28,698 bases of DNA from DASPJL01 sp035628645 (GCA_035628645.1 DASPJL010000176.1:1-28698), one strand, 5' to 3'. Shown: positions 13,311 to 22,215, counted from the stretch's first letter. Numbers and translations: made by a program. The notes: a model not told the origin generated them from the sequence alone.

Positions 13311-14822
13311 CTACTTATTTTCGGGACCATAATTCATATCAAAACCAATGATGAATGTGGTCCCTTTTCCTATCTCGCTTTCTATATCAATTGACCCTTT
13401 GTGGTTATAAATAATGTTTTGAGCTGAAGTTAAACCAAGTCCTATTCCGTTTGGTTTACTACTATAAAAAGGTTCGAACAATCTTTCCAAAATTTCACTA
13501 CTCATTCCTGATCCGTTATCTGCAATAGTCAACGTGCATTTATTATCATTCTGCGTAGTCGTAATTTTAAGCTTTCCTTTAATATGTGCCATTGCTTCAA
13601 TCGCATTCAGCACAATATTCAGAATTGCAGTTTTCACGCTACCTGCATCCACATAAATATCCCCGATGTTTTCATCGTAATCTTTTTCTATCGCTATTCC
13701 TTTCAACTTGATGCGGTCTTTAGCTAAATCCAGGCTTTCATCAACCAGCTTATTGACAGAATATTTTGAGAATTGATTATGAGCGGGTTTTGCAGAATTT
13801 AATAATTCGGTTATTAATTGATTAATCCGCTCGCAATTCCTCTTTATGATATCAAAGTATATAAAAGAATCTTCGTTCGCCTGAAATTCATTTTTCAACT
13901 GCTCTAGTGACAAGGTAACATTAGTAAGCGGATTTCTTACTTCGTGGGCAATAATATGAGCAATCCTTCCGGTAATCGAAAGTTTTTCGCTGTTGATCAA
14001 CTGTTGCTCGGTTTTTCTTCTTTTAGTAACATCATGCAATATGCCCTGGTAATATTCCTGGTCTCCATCCCGATGAATACTAGAAGTCAAAATACACAAA
14101 ACCTTTTCGTTGGATTTGGTATATAAAGTAATTTCATCTCTTTGATAAAGTTCATTTGACATCAGGCTACTGTATAAATCCCTTTCAAAAAGTTGATGCA
14201 CCTTCATCTGAAGTAATTCTTCCCGCGAATAACCCAAAAGCTTTGTAGAGGAGTTACTTATATCAATAAAATTACCGTCTTTATCCGTGATAAAAATAAC
14301 GTCAATGGAATTTTCAAAAATGCTTCGGTATCTTAACTCACTTCGCTTAACAGCTTCTAAAGTATTTGCGCGCTCAAGCGCATACCGGATATACCTTTCT
14401 AATAAAAACGAGTCCAGCTTGTCTTTTATTAAATAATCCGCCGCACCGGATTTCATCGCCTCTATGTCCACCTTTTGATTATAGTTCTCAGTGAAAAGGA
14501 TTATAGGAACGGCACATCCCTGGGAAATAGCTTTTTTAAGCAGTTCTATTCCATTTAACTGATCGAGATTATAATCTATAAGGTAAATCTCATGCCTGTT
14601 TTCTCCAATTATATCTGTTGCCTTAGCAAAACTATTTGCCCACTCAATTTCAAATTTTCTTCCGGGAATATTCTCCAGGAGGTTCTTTGTTAATATAAAA
14701 TCTTTTTCATTTTTATTAACTACAAGAATCCTAATTGAATAAGTTTTATTTTTTTTGAGTAACTGGGCATCACTCAAAAGTTTACCTTCTATCGTTTGAG
14801 TTATTTGATCTTTTTTGGACAT
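13311..14822 (-). CDS. Sensor histidine kinase with N-terminal receiver-like domain (REC-PAS-HisKA-HATPase)
   Basis: The 503-residue cytoplasmic kinase has no membrane segment. A receiver-like domain (about 28-150) keeps D83 (YLIDYNL), T111 and K133, but the acidic metal-binding pair is replaced by N36-K37 (LVVNKNE), so phosphorylation is doubtful. A PAS domain (about 160-270, YRSIFENSIDVIFITDKDG...LGYSREELL) may sense an internal ligand. HisKA has H293 in AHEVRNPLTN. HATPase has an N box (VLNAIEAM), G1 (IADNGSGM), an F box (FEPFYSSK) and G2 (GIGLGLT). HEVRNPL plus the NtrB-like ATPase suits an NtrC-class partner, which is encoded directly upstream, 55 bp away. Signal input is probably cytoplasmic or via a protein docking on the receiver-like domain. 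Confidence 0.92.
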   Translation of the reverse strand: MSKKDQITQTIEGKLLSDAQLLKKNKTYSIRILVVNKNEKDFILTKNLLENIPGRKFEIEWANSFAKATDIIGENRHEIYLIDYNLDQLNGIELLKKAISQGCAVPIILFTENYNQKVDIEAMKSGAADYLIKDKLDSFLLERYIRYALERANTLEAVKRSELRYRSIFENSIDVIFITDKDGNFIDISNSSTKLLGYSREELLQMKVHQLFERDLYSSLMSNELYQRDEITLYTKSNEKVLCILTSSIHRDGDQEYYQGILHDVTKRRKTEQQLINSEKLSITGRIAHIIAHEVRNPLTNVTLSLEQLKNEFQANEDSFIYFDIIKRNCERINQLITELLNSAKPAHNQFSKYSVNKLVDESLDLAKDRIKLKGIAIEKDYDENIGDIYVDAGSVKTAILNIVLNAIEAMAHIKGKLKITTTQNDNKCTLTIADNGSGMSSEILERLFEPFYSSKPNGIGLGLTSAQNIIYNHKGSIDIESEIGKGTTFIIGFDMNYGPENK

Positions 14823-14877
14823 TATTTACCCTGTCTGACCTTCTATATTAAATTGCTTAAAATTAAAATGGCAAGAA

Positions 14878-16272
14878 TCACCCTAAGATATTGTATGCAT
14901 TCATCTTATTATACAAGGTCTTTCTATCAATCTTTAAAATTTTTGCCGCTTTTGTTTTATTATAATTCACTTGTTTCAAGACTTCCTTAATCATTTCGTA
15001 TTCAGCTTCCAGTCTTATGTTTTTTAGATTTGGATGAGCTGGTTGTTGTTCCACTGGCACTCCTGCCGGAACTCTGGAAAACCCTAATTTGGCATTATTG
15101 GATATTTCAACAGGCAATGATTTTGGCAAGATTAAACTGCCGTCAGTCAATAATGCAGCCCTTCTTATAACGTTCTTTAACTCTCTTATGTTTCCAGGCC
15201 AATTATAGGTTAAGAAACTGCTGGTTACGTCATCATCAAATCCCTCTATTTTTTTATTAAGTTCCCTATTGGTGGCTTTTAAAAAATAGTCTGCAAAAAT
15301 CATTATATCCTTATTTCTTTCTCTTAAAGGAGGCAAGTTGATTGTAAATTCATTGAACCTGTGATACAGGTCTTCACGAAATTTTCCTTGTTGAAAAGCC
15401 TCAAATAAATTTTCATTTGTTGCTACAATAATCCTGACATCTAAATTAATCTCTTTACTTCCACCAATTTTTTTCATCTTTCTTTCCTGAACTACACGAA
15501 GTAATGAAACTTGAATTTCATAGGGAAGATTGGCTACTTCATCTAAAAATAGTGTGCCGCCATTTGCCAGTTCAAAATGACCTATTTTACTGGATATTGC
15601 ACCGGTAAAGGCGCCTTTTTCATGACCAAAAAGCTCGCTTCCATAGAGTTCTTTAGATATGGCGCCACAATCCATTGCAATAAAAGGTTTATTTTTTCTT
15701 GAACTTCTATTGTGGATAGTTTTGGCTACAGATTCCTTTCCGGTTCCGCTTTCTCCAAATATTATAACACTATAATTAGTGGGAGCTACAAGGTCAATTT
15801 GTCTATATAACTCTTTGGATTCCTCACTGTTTCCTATGATAAATAAATCAGCTCCTTCATCAGCATCCTCTATTTGTTTCTTCTTTTCATCATTTGCTAA
15901 TCTTTCAATAGGTTTTATTTCTAAAGCCTTATTTATGGTATGAAGAATTTCATCAGGAAACAAAGGCTTTGTGATATAATCATAGGCTCCAAGCTTCACC
16001 ACCTTTACTGCAACTTTTATATCAGAATACCCTGTGATAATAATAACCTGAATGGACGGATTTATTTCCTTGATTTTTGTCAATACCTGTTCTCCATCCA
16101 TTCCTTCCAGTCTAAAATCGCATAATACCAGGTCATGATGTTCCTCCGCAAGAAGTCCCAATGCCTTTGCACCATTATGAGCAATGCTTACTTGAAAACC
16201 GTTCTTGGATAAAAATCTTGACAGAAGGTTACAGATATCAAAGTTATCATCTACTATTAGTATTTTTTTCAT
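14878..16272 (-). CDS. NtrC-class sigma-54 response regulator
   Basis: The 464-residue enhancer-binding protein has three domains. The receiver (1-120) has D8/D9, phospho-acceptor D52 (LVLCDFRL), T80 and K102. The AAA+ domain (about 145-385) has Walker A GESGTGKE (173-180), the sigma-54 contact loop GAFTGA (220-225), Walker B LFLDEV (241-246) and an arginine-finger region (REDLYHRFNEF). A Fis-type helix-turn-helix (421-461, NKTKAAKILKIDRKTLYNKM) follows. All motifs needed to activate sigma-54 polymerase are intact. It belongs to the kinase operon. The nearest fitting target is the -24/-12 promoter at 17027-17042, about 750 bp away and reading into the polysaccharide genes. Confidence 0.95.
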   Translation of the reverse strand: MKKILIVDDNFDICNLLSRFLSKNGFQVSIAHNGAKALGLLAEEHHDLVLCDFRLEGMDGEQVLTKIKEINPSIQVIIITGYSDIKVAVKVVKLGAYDYITKPLFPDEILHTINKALEIKPIERLANDEKKKQIEDADEGADLFIIGNSEESKELYRQIDLVAPTNYSVIIFGESGTGKESVAKTIHNRSSRKNKPFIAMDCGAISKELYGSELFGHEKGAFTGAISSKIGHFELANGGTLFLDEVANLPYEIQVSLLRVVQERKMKKIGGSKEINLDVRIIVATNENLFEAFQQGKFREDLYHRFNEFTINLPPLRERNKDIMIFADYFLKATNRELNKKIEGFDDDVTSSFLTYNWPGNIRELKNVIRRAALLTDGSLILPKSLPVEISNNAKLGFSRVPAGVPVEQQPAHPNLKNIRLEAEYEMIKEVLKQVNYNKTKAAKILKIDRKTLYNKMNAYNILG

Positions 16273-16310
16273 TCCAGCCGATTATAATTAACTCAATTCT
16301 TATTGATAAA

Positions 16311-16685
16311 TTATTTCTTTTCATTGACCAATAAATGATCTAAAGCCATAAAAAGAATATCTATATTAAAGGGTTTTCCAAAGAAAACATCCGCTCTTGC
16401 CTCCCGTGCTAAGCTTCTTTCTATCGAACTATCATAGGCGCTTATGATAATTATTTTAATTGCAGGATATTGACTTTTAACCTTTTCAATGGCATCTAAA
16501 CCCGAACCATCCGGAAGATTAAGATCCAAAAAAAGAATTGCAGGATTAATTGAAGAAAGCTTTTCAAATCCTTCACTTAGAGTATGCGCGAAAGCCACCT
16601 GGTAATTCTTCTTTTCTAATTTATTTCCCAGAAGAAAACAAAAATCTACTTCGTCGTCTATTATTAATATTCTTGCTCCTTTCAT
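16311..16685 (-). CDS. Single-domain response regulator (receiver only)
   Basis: The 124-residue protein is a stand-alone receiver with D10/D11, phospho-acceptor D54 (FLDLNLPDG), S82 (IIISAYD) in place of the usual Thr, and K104 (FGKPF). It has no output domain. It is the first gene of the three-gene signalling operon, 38 bp before the NtrC-class regulator. It could be a phosphate sink, an intermediate in a relay, or a docking partner for the kinase. The Ser at the T-loop is a common functional substitution. Confidence 0.92.
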   Translation of the reverse strand: MKGARILIIDDEVDFCFLLGNKLEKKNYQVAFAHTLSEGFEKLSSINPAILFLDLNLPDGSGLDAIEKVKSQYPAIKIIIISAYDSSIERSLAREARADVFFGKPFNIDILFMALDHLLVNEKK

Positions 16686-17128
16686 GCGTCAATTCCAAGT
16701 GTGATCAATTATTTCCAAAATGATCCTAAGGGTTCTTTTACTGTTAATTTATTTCGAATTTAAACTCCTAGAAATATAGGCGATAAATTTATAAGAAAAA
16801 GAAGGACTTTCAATTTTATGGGTAAAATTATAAAATTAATTTAAAATATACTATACACAATCTGTCTATTATGGAATTTTTTCTACACATCGGGAAATTT
16901 TCTGAGAACTGGGGTCTAAAAATAATATAAACTACCAAGGAGATAGCATGGGAAAAAATTATTCTACAATGCAAAAGAAGCTTATTCCCAGCGGGTTTTC
17001 GAGGAATTAAACTAATTAATCAAATATGGCTTTGGATTTGCTAGTTGGCGGGGAACCCTGAGATTTTAATAATCTTCGGAATTAAAGTATTGATTATATA
17101 TTTTATTTTTGTTCGCAAGATTTAAACT
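16686..17128. other. Divergent regulatory region between signalling operon and EPS locus
   Basis: This 443-bp AT-rich region carries the sigma-54 promoter described separately. ATAAATTTAT (16783-16792) is a perfect 10-bp palindrome. I could not identify a convincing pair of enhancer sites for the NtrC-class regulator by eye. A 20-codon frame at 16948-17010 with AAGGAG in front lies upstream of the predicted start site and is not claimed as a gene. The promoter of the minus-strand operon must also lie here, but I cannot place it. Confidence 0.5.
17027..17042 (+). promoter_or_regulatory. Sigma-54 (-24/-12) promoter of the EPS operon
   Basis: TGGCTTTGGATTTGCT matches the sigma-54 consensus TGGC-N7-TTGCW at every fixed position, with GG (17028-17029) and GC (17040-17041) separated by exactly 10 bases. 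Transcription would start near 17053, leaving a leader of about 76 bases before the glycosyltransferase ATG. A sigma-54 activator gene lies in the divergent operon. I saw no other site of equal quality upstream of the genes I inspected. Confidence 0.8.
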
Positions 17129-18310
17129 ATGACCATCGCAATAGAAATTACATTCTGGGTAAGCCTGGCGATTCTCTTTTATTCCTATTTAGGCTACGGG
17201 GTGGTATTATACCTGTTGGTAAAATTCAAACGAACAAAAACGGACAAAGCAATTACAAGATCAGATGACGAGTTTACACCTTTAGTTACCGTATTAATAG
17301 CTGCATATAACGAAAAGGACTATATCGAAAAAAAAATAGAAAATACACTTGCGCTGGATTATCCAAAAGACAAAATCAACTATCTGATTGTTACTGACGG
17401 TTCTGATGACGGAACAGAAGAAATAGTAAAAGCTTTCCCACAAATACAACTGTTGCATCAGGCTGAAAGAAAGGGAAAAATAGCCGCCGTTCACAGAGCT
17501 ATGGCTTTTGTAAAGACCCCTTTTATTATTTTCACTGACGCAAACACAATGTTAAACCCTGAAGCGGTTAAATCCATAATCAGACATTATAAGGATGATT
17601 CTGTGGGAGCGGTGGCAGGAGAAAAGAGAATTTTAAATAAAGCAAAGGATGCTGCTTCAGGTGCAGGTGAAGGGTTTTACTGGAAGTACGAATCCGCACT
17701 AAAGAAATGGGATTCCGAGCTTTATTCGGTAGTTGGAGCTGCGGGGGAATTGTTCTCCATTCGTTCATCTGTTTATGAGGCTGTTCCGAAAGACACCATT
17801 ATTGAGGACTTTTATATGACTTTACGGATTGCTCAAAAAGGATACAGGGTAATTTATGAACCTGAGGCATATGCTGTAGAAACTGCATCTGCATCGGTAA
17901 AAGAAGAATTAAAAAGGAAAATAAGAATAGCCAATGGAGGCATTCAGGCCATCATAAGGCTCAAAGAATTATTAAATCCCTTCAAATACGGAATCTTAAG
18001 TTTTCAATATATTTCACACCGGGTTTTGAGGTGGACAATTGCTCCGGCAGCCTTACCTGTTTTATTTTTATTAAATATATACCTGGCATTTTATAGCAGT
18101 TCGTTTTATATAGTTACCTTAATACTCCAGATTTCTTTTTATTTAAGCGTTTTATTGGGACAGGTTTTGGAATCCAGGAAAATCAAAATCAAGGTTTTCT
18201 TTATTCCGTTCTATTTTTTTATAATGAACTATGCTGTTTATATCGGATTTATAAGGTATCTAAAAGGGACTCAGTCCGTTTTGTGGGAAAAAGCCAAACG
18301 TGAATTATGA
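17129..18310 (+). CDS. Family-2 glycosyltransferase, membrane-anchored, CESA-like
   Basis: The 393-residue inner-membrane glycosyltransferase has an N-terminal membrane segment (about 8-32) and three C-terminal segments (about 302-377). The catalytic GT-A domain lies between: TVLIAAYNE (54-62), nucleotide-binding DGSDDGT (90-96), FTDAN (135-139) as the DxD-like metal site, IIEDF (224-228) with the general-base Asp, and RKIRIANGG (263-271) in place of the QxxRW motif. This layout resembles processive or polyprenyl-linked synthases of the hyaluronan/cellulose synthase type. It is the first gene after the sigma-54 promoter and overlaps the next gene by four bases (ATGA), implying translational coupling. 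It may build the main chain or prime the repeat unit; no separate priming transferase is seen here. Confidence 0.9.
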   Translation: MTIAIEITFWVSLAILFYSYLGYGVVLYLLVKFKRTKTDKAITRSDDEFTPLVTVLIAAYNEKDYIEKKIENTLALDYPKDKINYLIVTDGSDDGTEEIVKAFPQIQLLHQAERKGKIAAVHRAMAFVKTPFIIFTDANTMLNPEAVKSIIRHYKDDSVGAVAGEKRILNKAKDAASGAGEGFYWKYESALKKWDSELYSVVGAAGELFSIRSSVYEAVPKDTIIEDFYMTLRIAQKGYRVIYEPEAYAVETASASVKEELKRKIRIANGGIQAIIRLKELLNPFKYGILSFQYISHRVLRWTIAPAALPVLFLLNIYLAFYSSSFYIVTLILQISFYLSVLLGQVLESRKIKIKVFFIPFYFFIMNYAVYIGFIRYLKGTQSVLWEKAKREL

Positions 18311-19674
18311 TGAAATTATTCAAATACAAAAAAAATATAGGTTCACCTTTAATATTTTTCTTTCTGCTGTTCAATACCTCGCTTTTTGTAAATGCTCAGT
18401 TTATAGAATATGCATCCCCAGTAAAACTTCCAAAAGGGATTAATTCTGAAGCTGAAGAAAGCTTGCCCATATTAGCCCCTGATAATACTTCTTTGTATTT
18501 TGTAAGAACCCTATCTGAAAAAAACGTCAAGGGAAAGAAAGGGGGCCAGGATGTCTGGATTAGTAAAAAGGACAATAAAGGAAATTGGAGTGAGGCCATC
18601 AATGATTTCAACAGGTTAAATTCACGAGGTAACAATGCCGTTATCGGCTTTAATGCTACGGGTAGCAGGGTTTATTTATTAAACAATTATAGAAGAGGCA
18701 GTTTCTTTAATAAAGGCATATCCTATTCGGATTTCAAATATGGAAGCTGGAGCCCGCCTACTGTAGTTCATTTAAAAAACCTGAATCCCCAAAGCTTATT
18801 TTATGGCTTTTATATGCACCCTTCAGAGAAAATCCTTTTGGTGTCGATGGAAGGGAAAGAGTCAATGGGAAAAGAGGACCTTTATGTTATTCTAAAGGAC
18901 AATTCAGGAGAATGGGGCGATCCGATACATTTAGGTAACACGGTTAATACGGCAGGATATGAAATTGCCCCGTTTCTTTCTCAGGATGGTACCACGCTCT
19001 ACTTTTCAAGCAATGGGCATAAAGGCCTTGGTGATGCTGATATTTTCGTGTCTAAAAGATTATATAAATCATGGAATATATGGACAAAACCTGAAAATCT
19101 GGGTGACAGCATTAATTCCAAAAAATTCGATGCTTATTTTTCCATTACACCTGACAGCACGATCTTCTTTACAAGCAATAGAGCCGGCGGTTTGACCGAT
19201 GTATATCAATCAAAAATGACTAAGAAAGATGTCAGTGAAATACTGAACCTGGAAGAAATCGAAGAATCCCCGACTCCTGATCCAAATAAAAAATTACAAA
19301 GAGTAAGTAATGCAGAGGTCAATGAGTTTTTAGGTGTATCTATCCCTCGATTGGTCTATTTTCAAATAAATTCCTTCGATATTAAACCAGAAGATAAAGA
19401 GCTGATTTATTATATAGCCGGGAAGATTGAAAATGAGAAAAAGTATTTTTTAGAAATTGTAGGCCACACAGACGAAGAGGGTTCAGCGGGATACAATATG
19501 AAACTATCCGTCAACAGGGCTGAGGCCGTTAAGGAATACTTTACTTCTCTTGGTATAAATCCTAACAGAATGATTGTAGTAGGAAAAGGGGCTTCACAAC
19601 CATTGGAAAAAAGCACCTCTCAAGACAAAAGAAATGAAAAAAACAGACGTGTTGAAATAAACTTTCTGAAATAA
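18307..19674 (+). CDS. PD40 beta-propeller/OmpA-domain outer-membrane protein
   Basis: The 455-residue protein has a signal peptide (about 1-31, hydrophobic core then VNAQF). PD40/WD40-like repeats follow (about 50-310), visible as PILAPDNTSLYFV, GFNATGSRVYLL, PFLSQDGTTLYFSSNGHKGLGDADIF and SITPDSTIFFTSNRAGG. A C-terminal OmpA/MotB-like peptidoglycan-binding domain (about 345-455) has FQINSFDIKPEDK, VGHTDEEGS, LSVNRAEAVKEYF and NRRVEINFL. It is expected in the periplasm or at the outer membrane, tied to peptidoglycan. It overlaps the glycosyltransferase gene by four bases, so it is made with the polysaccharide machinery. Its role there is inferred to be structural, perhaps organising the export site. 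PorE-like T9SS proteins share domains, but the context differs. Confidence 0.9.
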   Translation: MMKLFKYKKNIGSPLIFFFLLFNTSLFVNAQFIEYASPVKLPKGINSEAEESLPILAPDNTSLYFVRTLSEKNVKGKKGGQDVWISKKDNKGNWSEAINDFNRLNSRGNNAVIGFNATGSRVYLLNNYRRGSFFNKGISYSDFKYGSWSPPTVVHLKNLNPQSLFYGFYMHPSEKILLVSMEGKESMGKEDLYVILKDNSGEWGDPIHLGNTVNTAGYEIAPFLSQDGTTLYFSSNGHKGLGDADIFVSKRLYKSWNIWTKPENLGDSINSKKFDAYFSITPDSTIFFTSNRAGGLTDVYQSKMTKKDVSEILNLEEIEESPTPDPNKKLQRVSNAEVNEFLGVSIPRLVYFQINSFDIKPEDKELIYYIAGKIENEKKYFLEIVGHTDEEGSAGYNMKLSVNRAEAVKEYFTSLGINPNRMIVVGKGASQPLEKSTSQDKRNEKNRRVEINFLK

Positions 19675-19728
19675 ATATTTGATATTTTAAATTAACTTTA
19701 CACATTAAAAATTAAACTATCTTAAAAG

Positions 19729-21900
19729 ATGGATATAGTATTCCTGTTAAAAATTCTTTGGAAAAAAAAGTGGTTTTTAATTATTATTCCTTTGATAGCA
19801 GGGTTAACTGCTTTCTTTTTAACATTGGATTCAAAAAAAATGTATCGTTCTACTGCCCAGTTGTCTACCGGGTTTACTACGAACGATAGATTTAATATCA
19901 GTGGTGAAAAGATCAACATTTATGAGATTGACATAAAGTTCAATAACCTTATCGAGACATTCAATTCTCCTGTAATTGTAGGCCTCCTATCCTACCAGCT
20001 TATCATACATGATTTAAATGAAGCTCCTGCTTTCAGAACACCTGAAGATCCTAAAACCCCAATAAACCTGACGCCTAATGAGAAAGAAAAGGCTATTGAG
20101 GTTTTTCAAAAAAAACTGGTGGATTTCGAATTATTGACTTCCTTTAATAATGCGGAAAAGGATTTGATAAAACTATTAAAAGCCTACGGTTATGACTATG
20201 AATCTTTGATGAAGAACCTTCGGATAAGGAGATTAAATTATTCAGATTATCTACTGGTAGAATTTTATAGTGAAAACCCGCTTTTGTCTGCCTTTGTTGT
20301 AAATACCATTTCCCAGGAATTCATCCGATACAATAATTCTTTAAACACGAACTTATCAGGACAAAGTGTGGAATTCTACAGTAACCTGGTAAACAAAACC
20401 AAAGAAGTACTTGACGAAAAAACGAATGCGTTAAATAGCTATAAATACAACAATAATGTTGTTAACGTTGAAGTAGAAAGTGAAACTAAATTTAATCAAC
20501 TCGCTGAATATGAATTAAGAAGAGGACAGGAAACACAAAATGTTCAGCGATATAAGTTCGAAGTAGACAATATAAATAAACAACTTGCTGCTTTAGGTGA
20601 GTCTGGTTCTAATTCAGGCAGAGGGGGACGGGACAATAGTAAAATTGCAGAATTACAATCCAAAATCAAGGAAGGGAATGAAAGATATTTGAGTAGTGGA
20701 AGAGATCCGAGTATTTTAGAAGCCCTTCAGGACCTAAGAAAACAACTGCAGGTTGAGTTGTTAAAATCAGACAATAACTCCGGAGGAGGCGGAAGAAGTG
20801 ACAGAAGAACAGATTTGCTAAGACAAAAAAATGATGCGGAGCTAAATTTGAAGGTAGCCGAATCTTCCTTAAATCAAATCAATTCAACAATCAGGAATTT
20901 AAAATCCAATGTTTCTGGTCTTTCCACCAAAGGAACAACTTTATTCGCTTTAACAAGAGAAGTAGAAAAGGCCAATGAAGAATACCTCTCTGCTTTGGAT
21001 AAGTACAATTCTTCGAAAAATGAGGCGATGGTTTCCACCACTTCTATAAAACAAGTTATTTATGGACAACCAGCCATTCAACACGAGCCTTCCAAAATCA
21101 TAATTTATACCGCCCTGGCGCTTGTCGTTAGCTTTTCACTTTGTTTATTTACCATTATCGGTTTAGAATATTTTGATTTCTCAATTAGAACGCCGTCAAA
21201 TTTTTATCCTTCAACCAAATTAGAATCACTAGGGTATCTAAATCAAATTAAAGCCGATACCATTACACCTGATGTATTTAACAGAAAAGCAGGAAAGGAC
21301 AATGGCATCGCTAATTTCAAAGAGCTATTAAAAAAGCTGAGATTTGAAATAGAAAATTCGGGAAGCAAAATATTTCTTTTTACAAGTACTAAACCAGGAG
21401 AAGGAAAGACTTCAGCAATTGTTTCACTGGCATGCACCATTACGGCCAATAATAAAAGTGTATTGATAATAGATACCAATTTTAAAAACAATACTTTAAC
21501 AAAACTGTTCTCAGGCAAACCGACCTTAGAAAGCTCTGTTAACAGGGAAATGACTGCAGATGAATTAATTACCAAAACCAGTTATAAAAATCTGGATATA
21601 ATAGGCAGTAAAGGAGGAAATTATTCTCCCTCCGAAATATTCCCGGAGAAGAGGTTCTTAAGTCTGATATTAAAGTTAAGCGTAAACTACGATTATATAT
21701 TTTTAGAAGGCTCTGCTTTAAATCAATTTGCTGATTCTAAAGAATTGGTAGCCTATGTAGACAGAATAATCCCAGTTGTGTCAGCCAGCTCAATAATCAA
21801 ACAACCTGACAGAGAGTCTATTTCTTATTTAAAAAGCTTAAAAAATAAATTAATGGGAGCAATTTTAAATAAAGTTGAAATAGATAATTTAGACCATTAA
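19729..21900 (+). CDS. Wzz/GumC-like polysaccharide co-polymerase with degenerate BY-kinase-like domain
   Basis: The 723-residue inner-membrane protein has a first membrane segment at about 14-32 and a second at about 443-465. The large periplasmic region between them is mostly coiled coil, interrupted by two Gly/Ser/Arg-rich stretches (about 287-302 and 347-362). The cytoplasmic domain (about 510-723) looks like a tyrosine kinase of the CpsD/Wzc type, with Walker A STKPGEGKTS (553-562). However, the A' motif is VLIIDTN (D582, N584 instead of a second Asp), the Walker B position reads IFLEGS (E660 instead of Asp), and the C terminus has no tyrosine cluster. It should govern chain length or export but may not autophosphorylate. 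It is the third gene of the EPS operon, 54 bp after the OmpA protein, followed by a terminator. Confidence 0.9.
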   Translation: MDIVFLLKILWKKKWFLIIIPLIAGLTAFFLTLDSKKMYRSTAQLSTGFTTNDRFNISGEKINIYEIDIKFNNLIETFNSPVIVGLLSYQLIIHDLNEAPAFRTPEDPKTPINLTPNEKEKAIEVFQKKLVDFELLTSFNNAEKDLIKLLKAYGYDYESLMKNLRIRRLNYSDYLLVEFYSENPLLSAFVVNTISQEFIRYNNSLNTNLSGQSVEFYSNLVNKTKEVLDEKTNALNSYKYNNNVVNVEVESETKFNQLAEYELRRGQETQNVQRYKFEVDNINKQLAALGESGSNSGRGGRDNSKIAELQSKIKEGNERYLSSGRDPSILEALQDLRKQLQVELLKSDNNSGGGGRSDRRTDLLRQKNDAELNLKVAESSLNQINSTIRNLKSNVSGLSTKGTTLFALTREVEKANEEYLSALDKYNSSKNEAMVSTTSIKQVIYGQPAIQHEPSKIIIYTALALVVSFSLCLFTIIGLEYFDFSIRTPSNFYPSTKLESLGYLNQIKADTITPDVFNRKAGKDNGIANFKELLKKLRFEIENSGSKIFLFTSTKPGEGKTSAIVSLACTITANNKSVLIIDTNFKNNTLTKLFSGKPTLESSVNREMTADELITKTSYKNLDIIGSKGGNYSPSEIFPEKRFLSLILKLSVNYDYIFLEGSALNQFADSKELVAYVDRIIPVVSASSIIKQPDRESISYLKSLKNKLMGAILNKVEIDNLDH

Positions 21901-22215
21901 AAGAATGGTGAATTTAGACTGTTAAATGTTGAAGGAAGGATGAAATTTGATCGAAGGCAGGTAAAAGCTGATCAAATAGAAAGGATAGATTTTCTAAAGA
22001 TAAATTCAACGTGATGACATAAATTAAAATCTCCTGATTCGTAAGGACCAGGAGATTTTAATTTATAATCAGGTTTGTTAATGCTATAAGCCTTTTACCA
22101 GACTATTTCAGAAGCTTCCAGACTGGATAACAGTCTTCGTTTCAATATTTTTCGCATACCTAATACTTACTTCTTAAAATTCCAATCATTCTAAAAATTC
22201 TGCTCCTGACATCCT
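21901..22215. other. Gap between EPS operon 1 and the opposing acyltransferase
   Basis: The region holds the strong terminator described separately and a small hairpin, AGACTG-N5-CAGTCT (22120-22136). No gene is visible on either strand. Confidence 0.6.
22019..22066. terminator. Strong terminator ending the first EPS operon
   Basis: ATAAATTAAAATCTCCTG (22019-22036) and its exact reverse complement (22049-22066) form an 18-bp perfect stem with a 12-base loop. Internal A/T runs give U-tracts on both strands, so it can stop both the EPS operon and the convergent acyltransferase transcript. Confidence 0.8.

Noticed and set aside
16783..16792. ATAAATTTAT palindrome as an enhancer site for the NtrC-class regulator
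   Set aside because: A 10-bp A/T palindrome is common by chance in this composition, and no second copy was found nearby.
16948..17010. 20-codon frame (MGKNYST...) preceded by AAGGAG, a possible leader peptide of the EPS operon
   Set aside because: It ends upstream of the predicted sigma-54 start site near 17053, so it would not be on that transcript, and Bacteroidota rarely rely on Shine-Dalgarno sequences. It is too short to support by composition.
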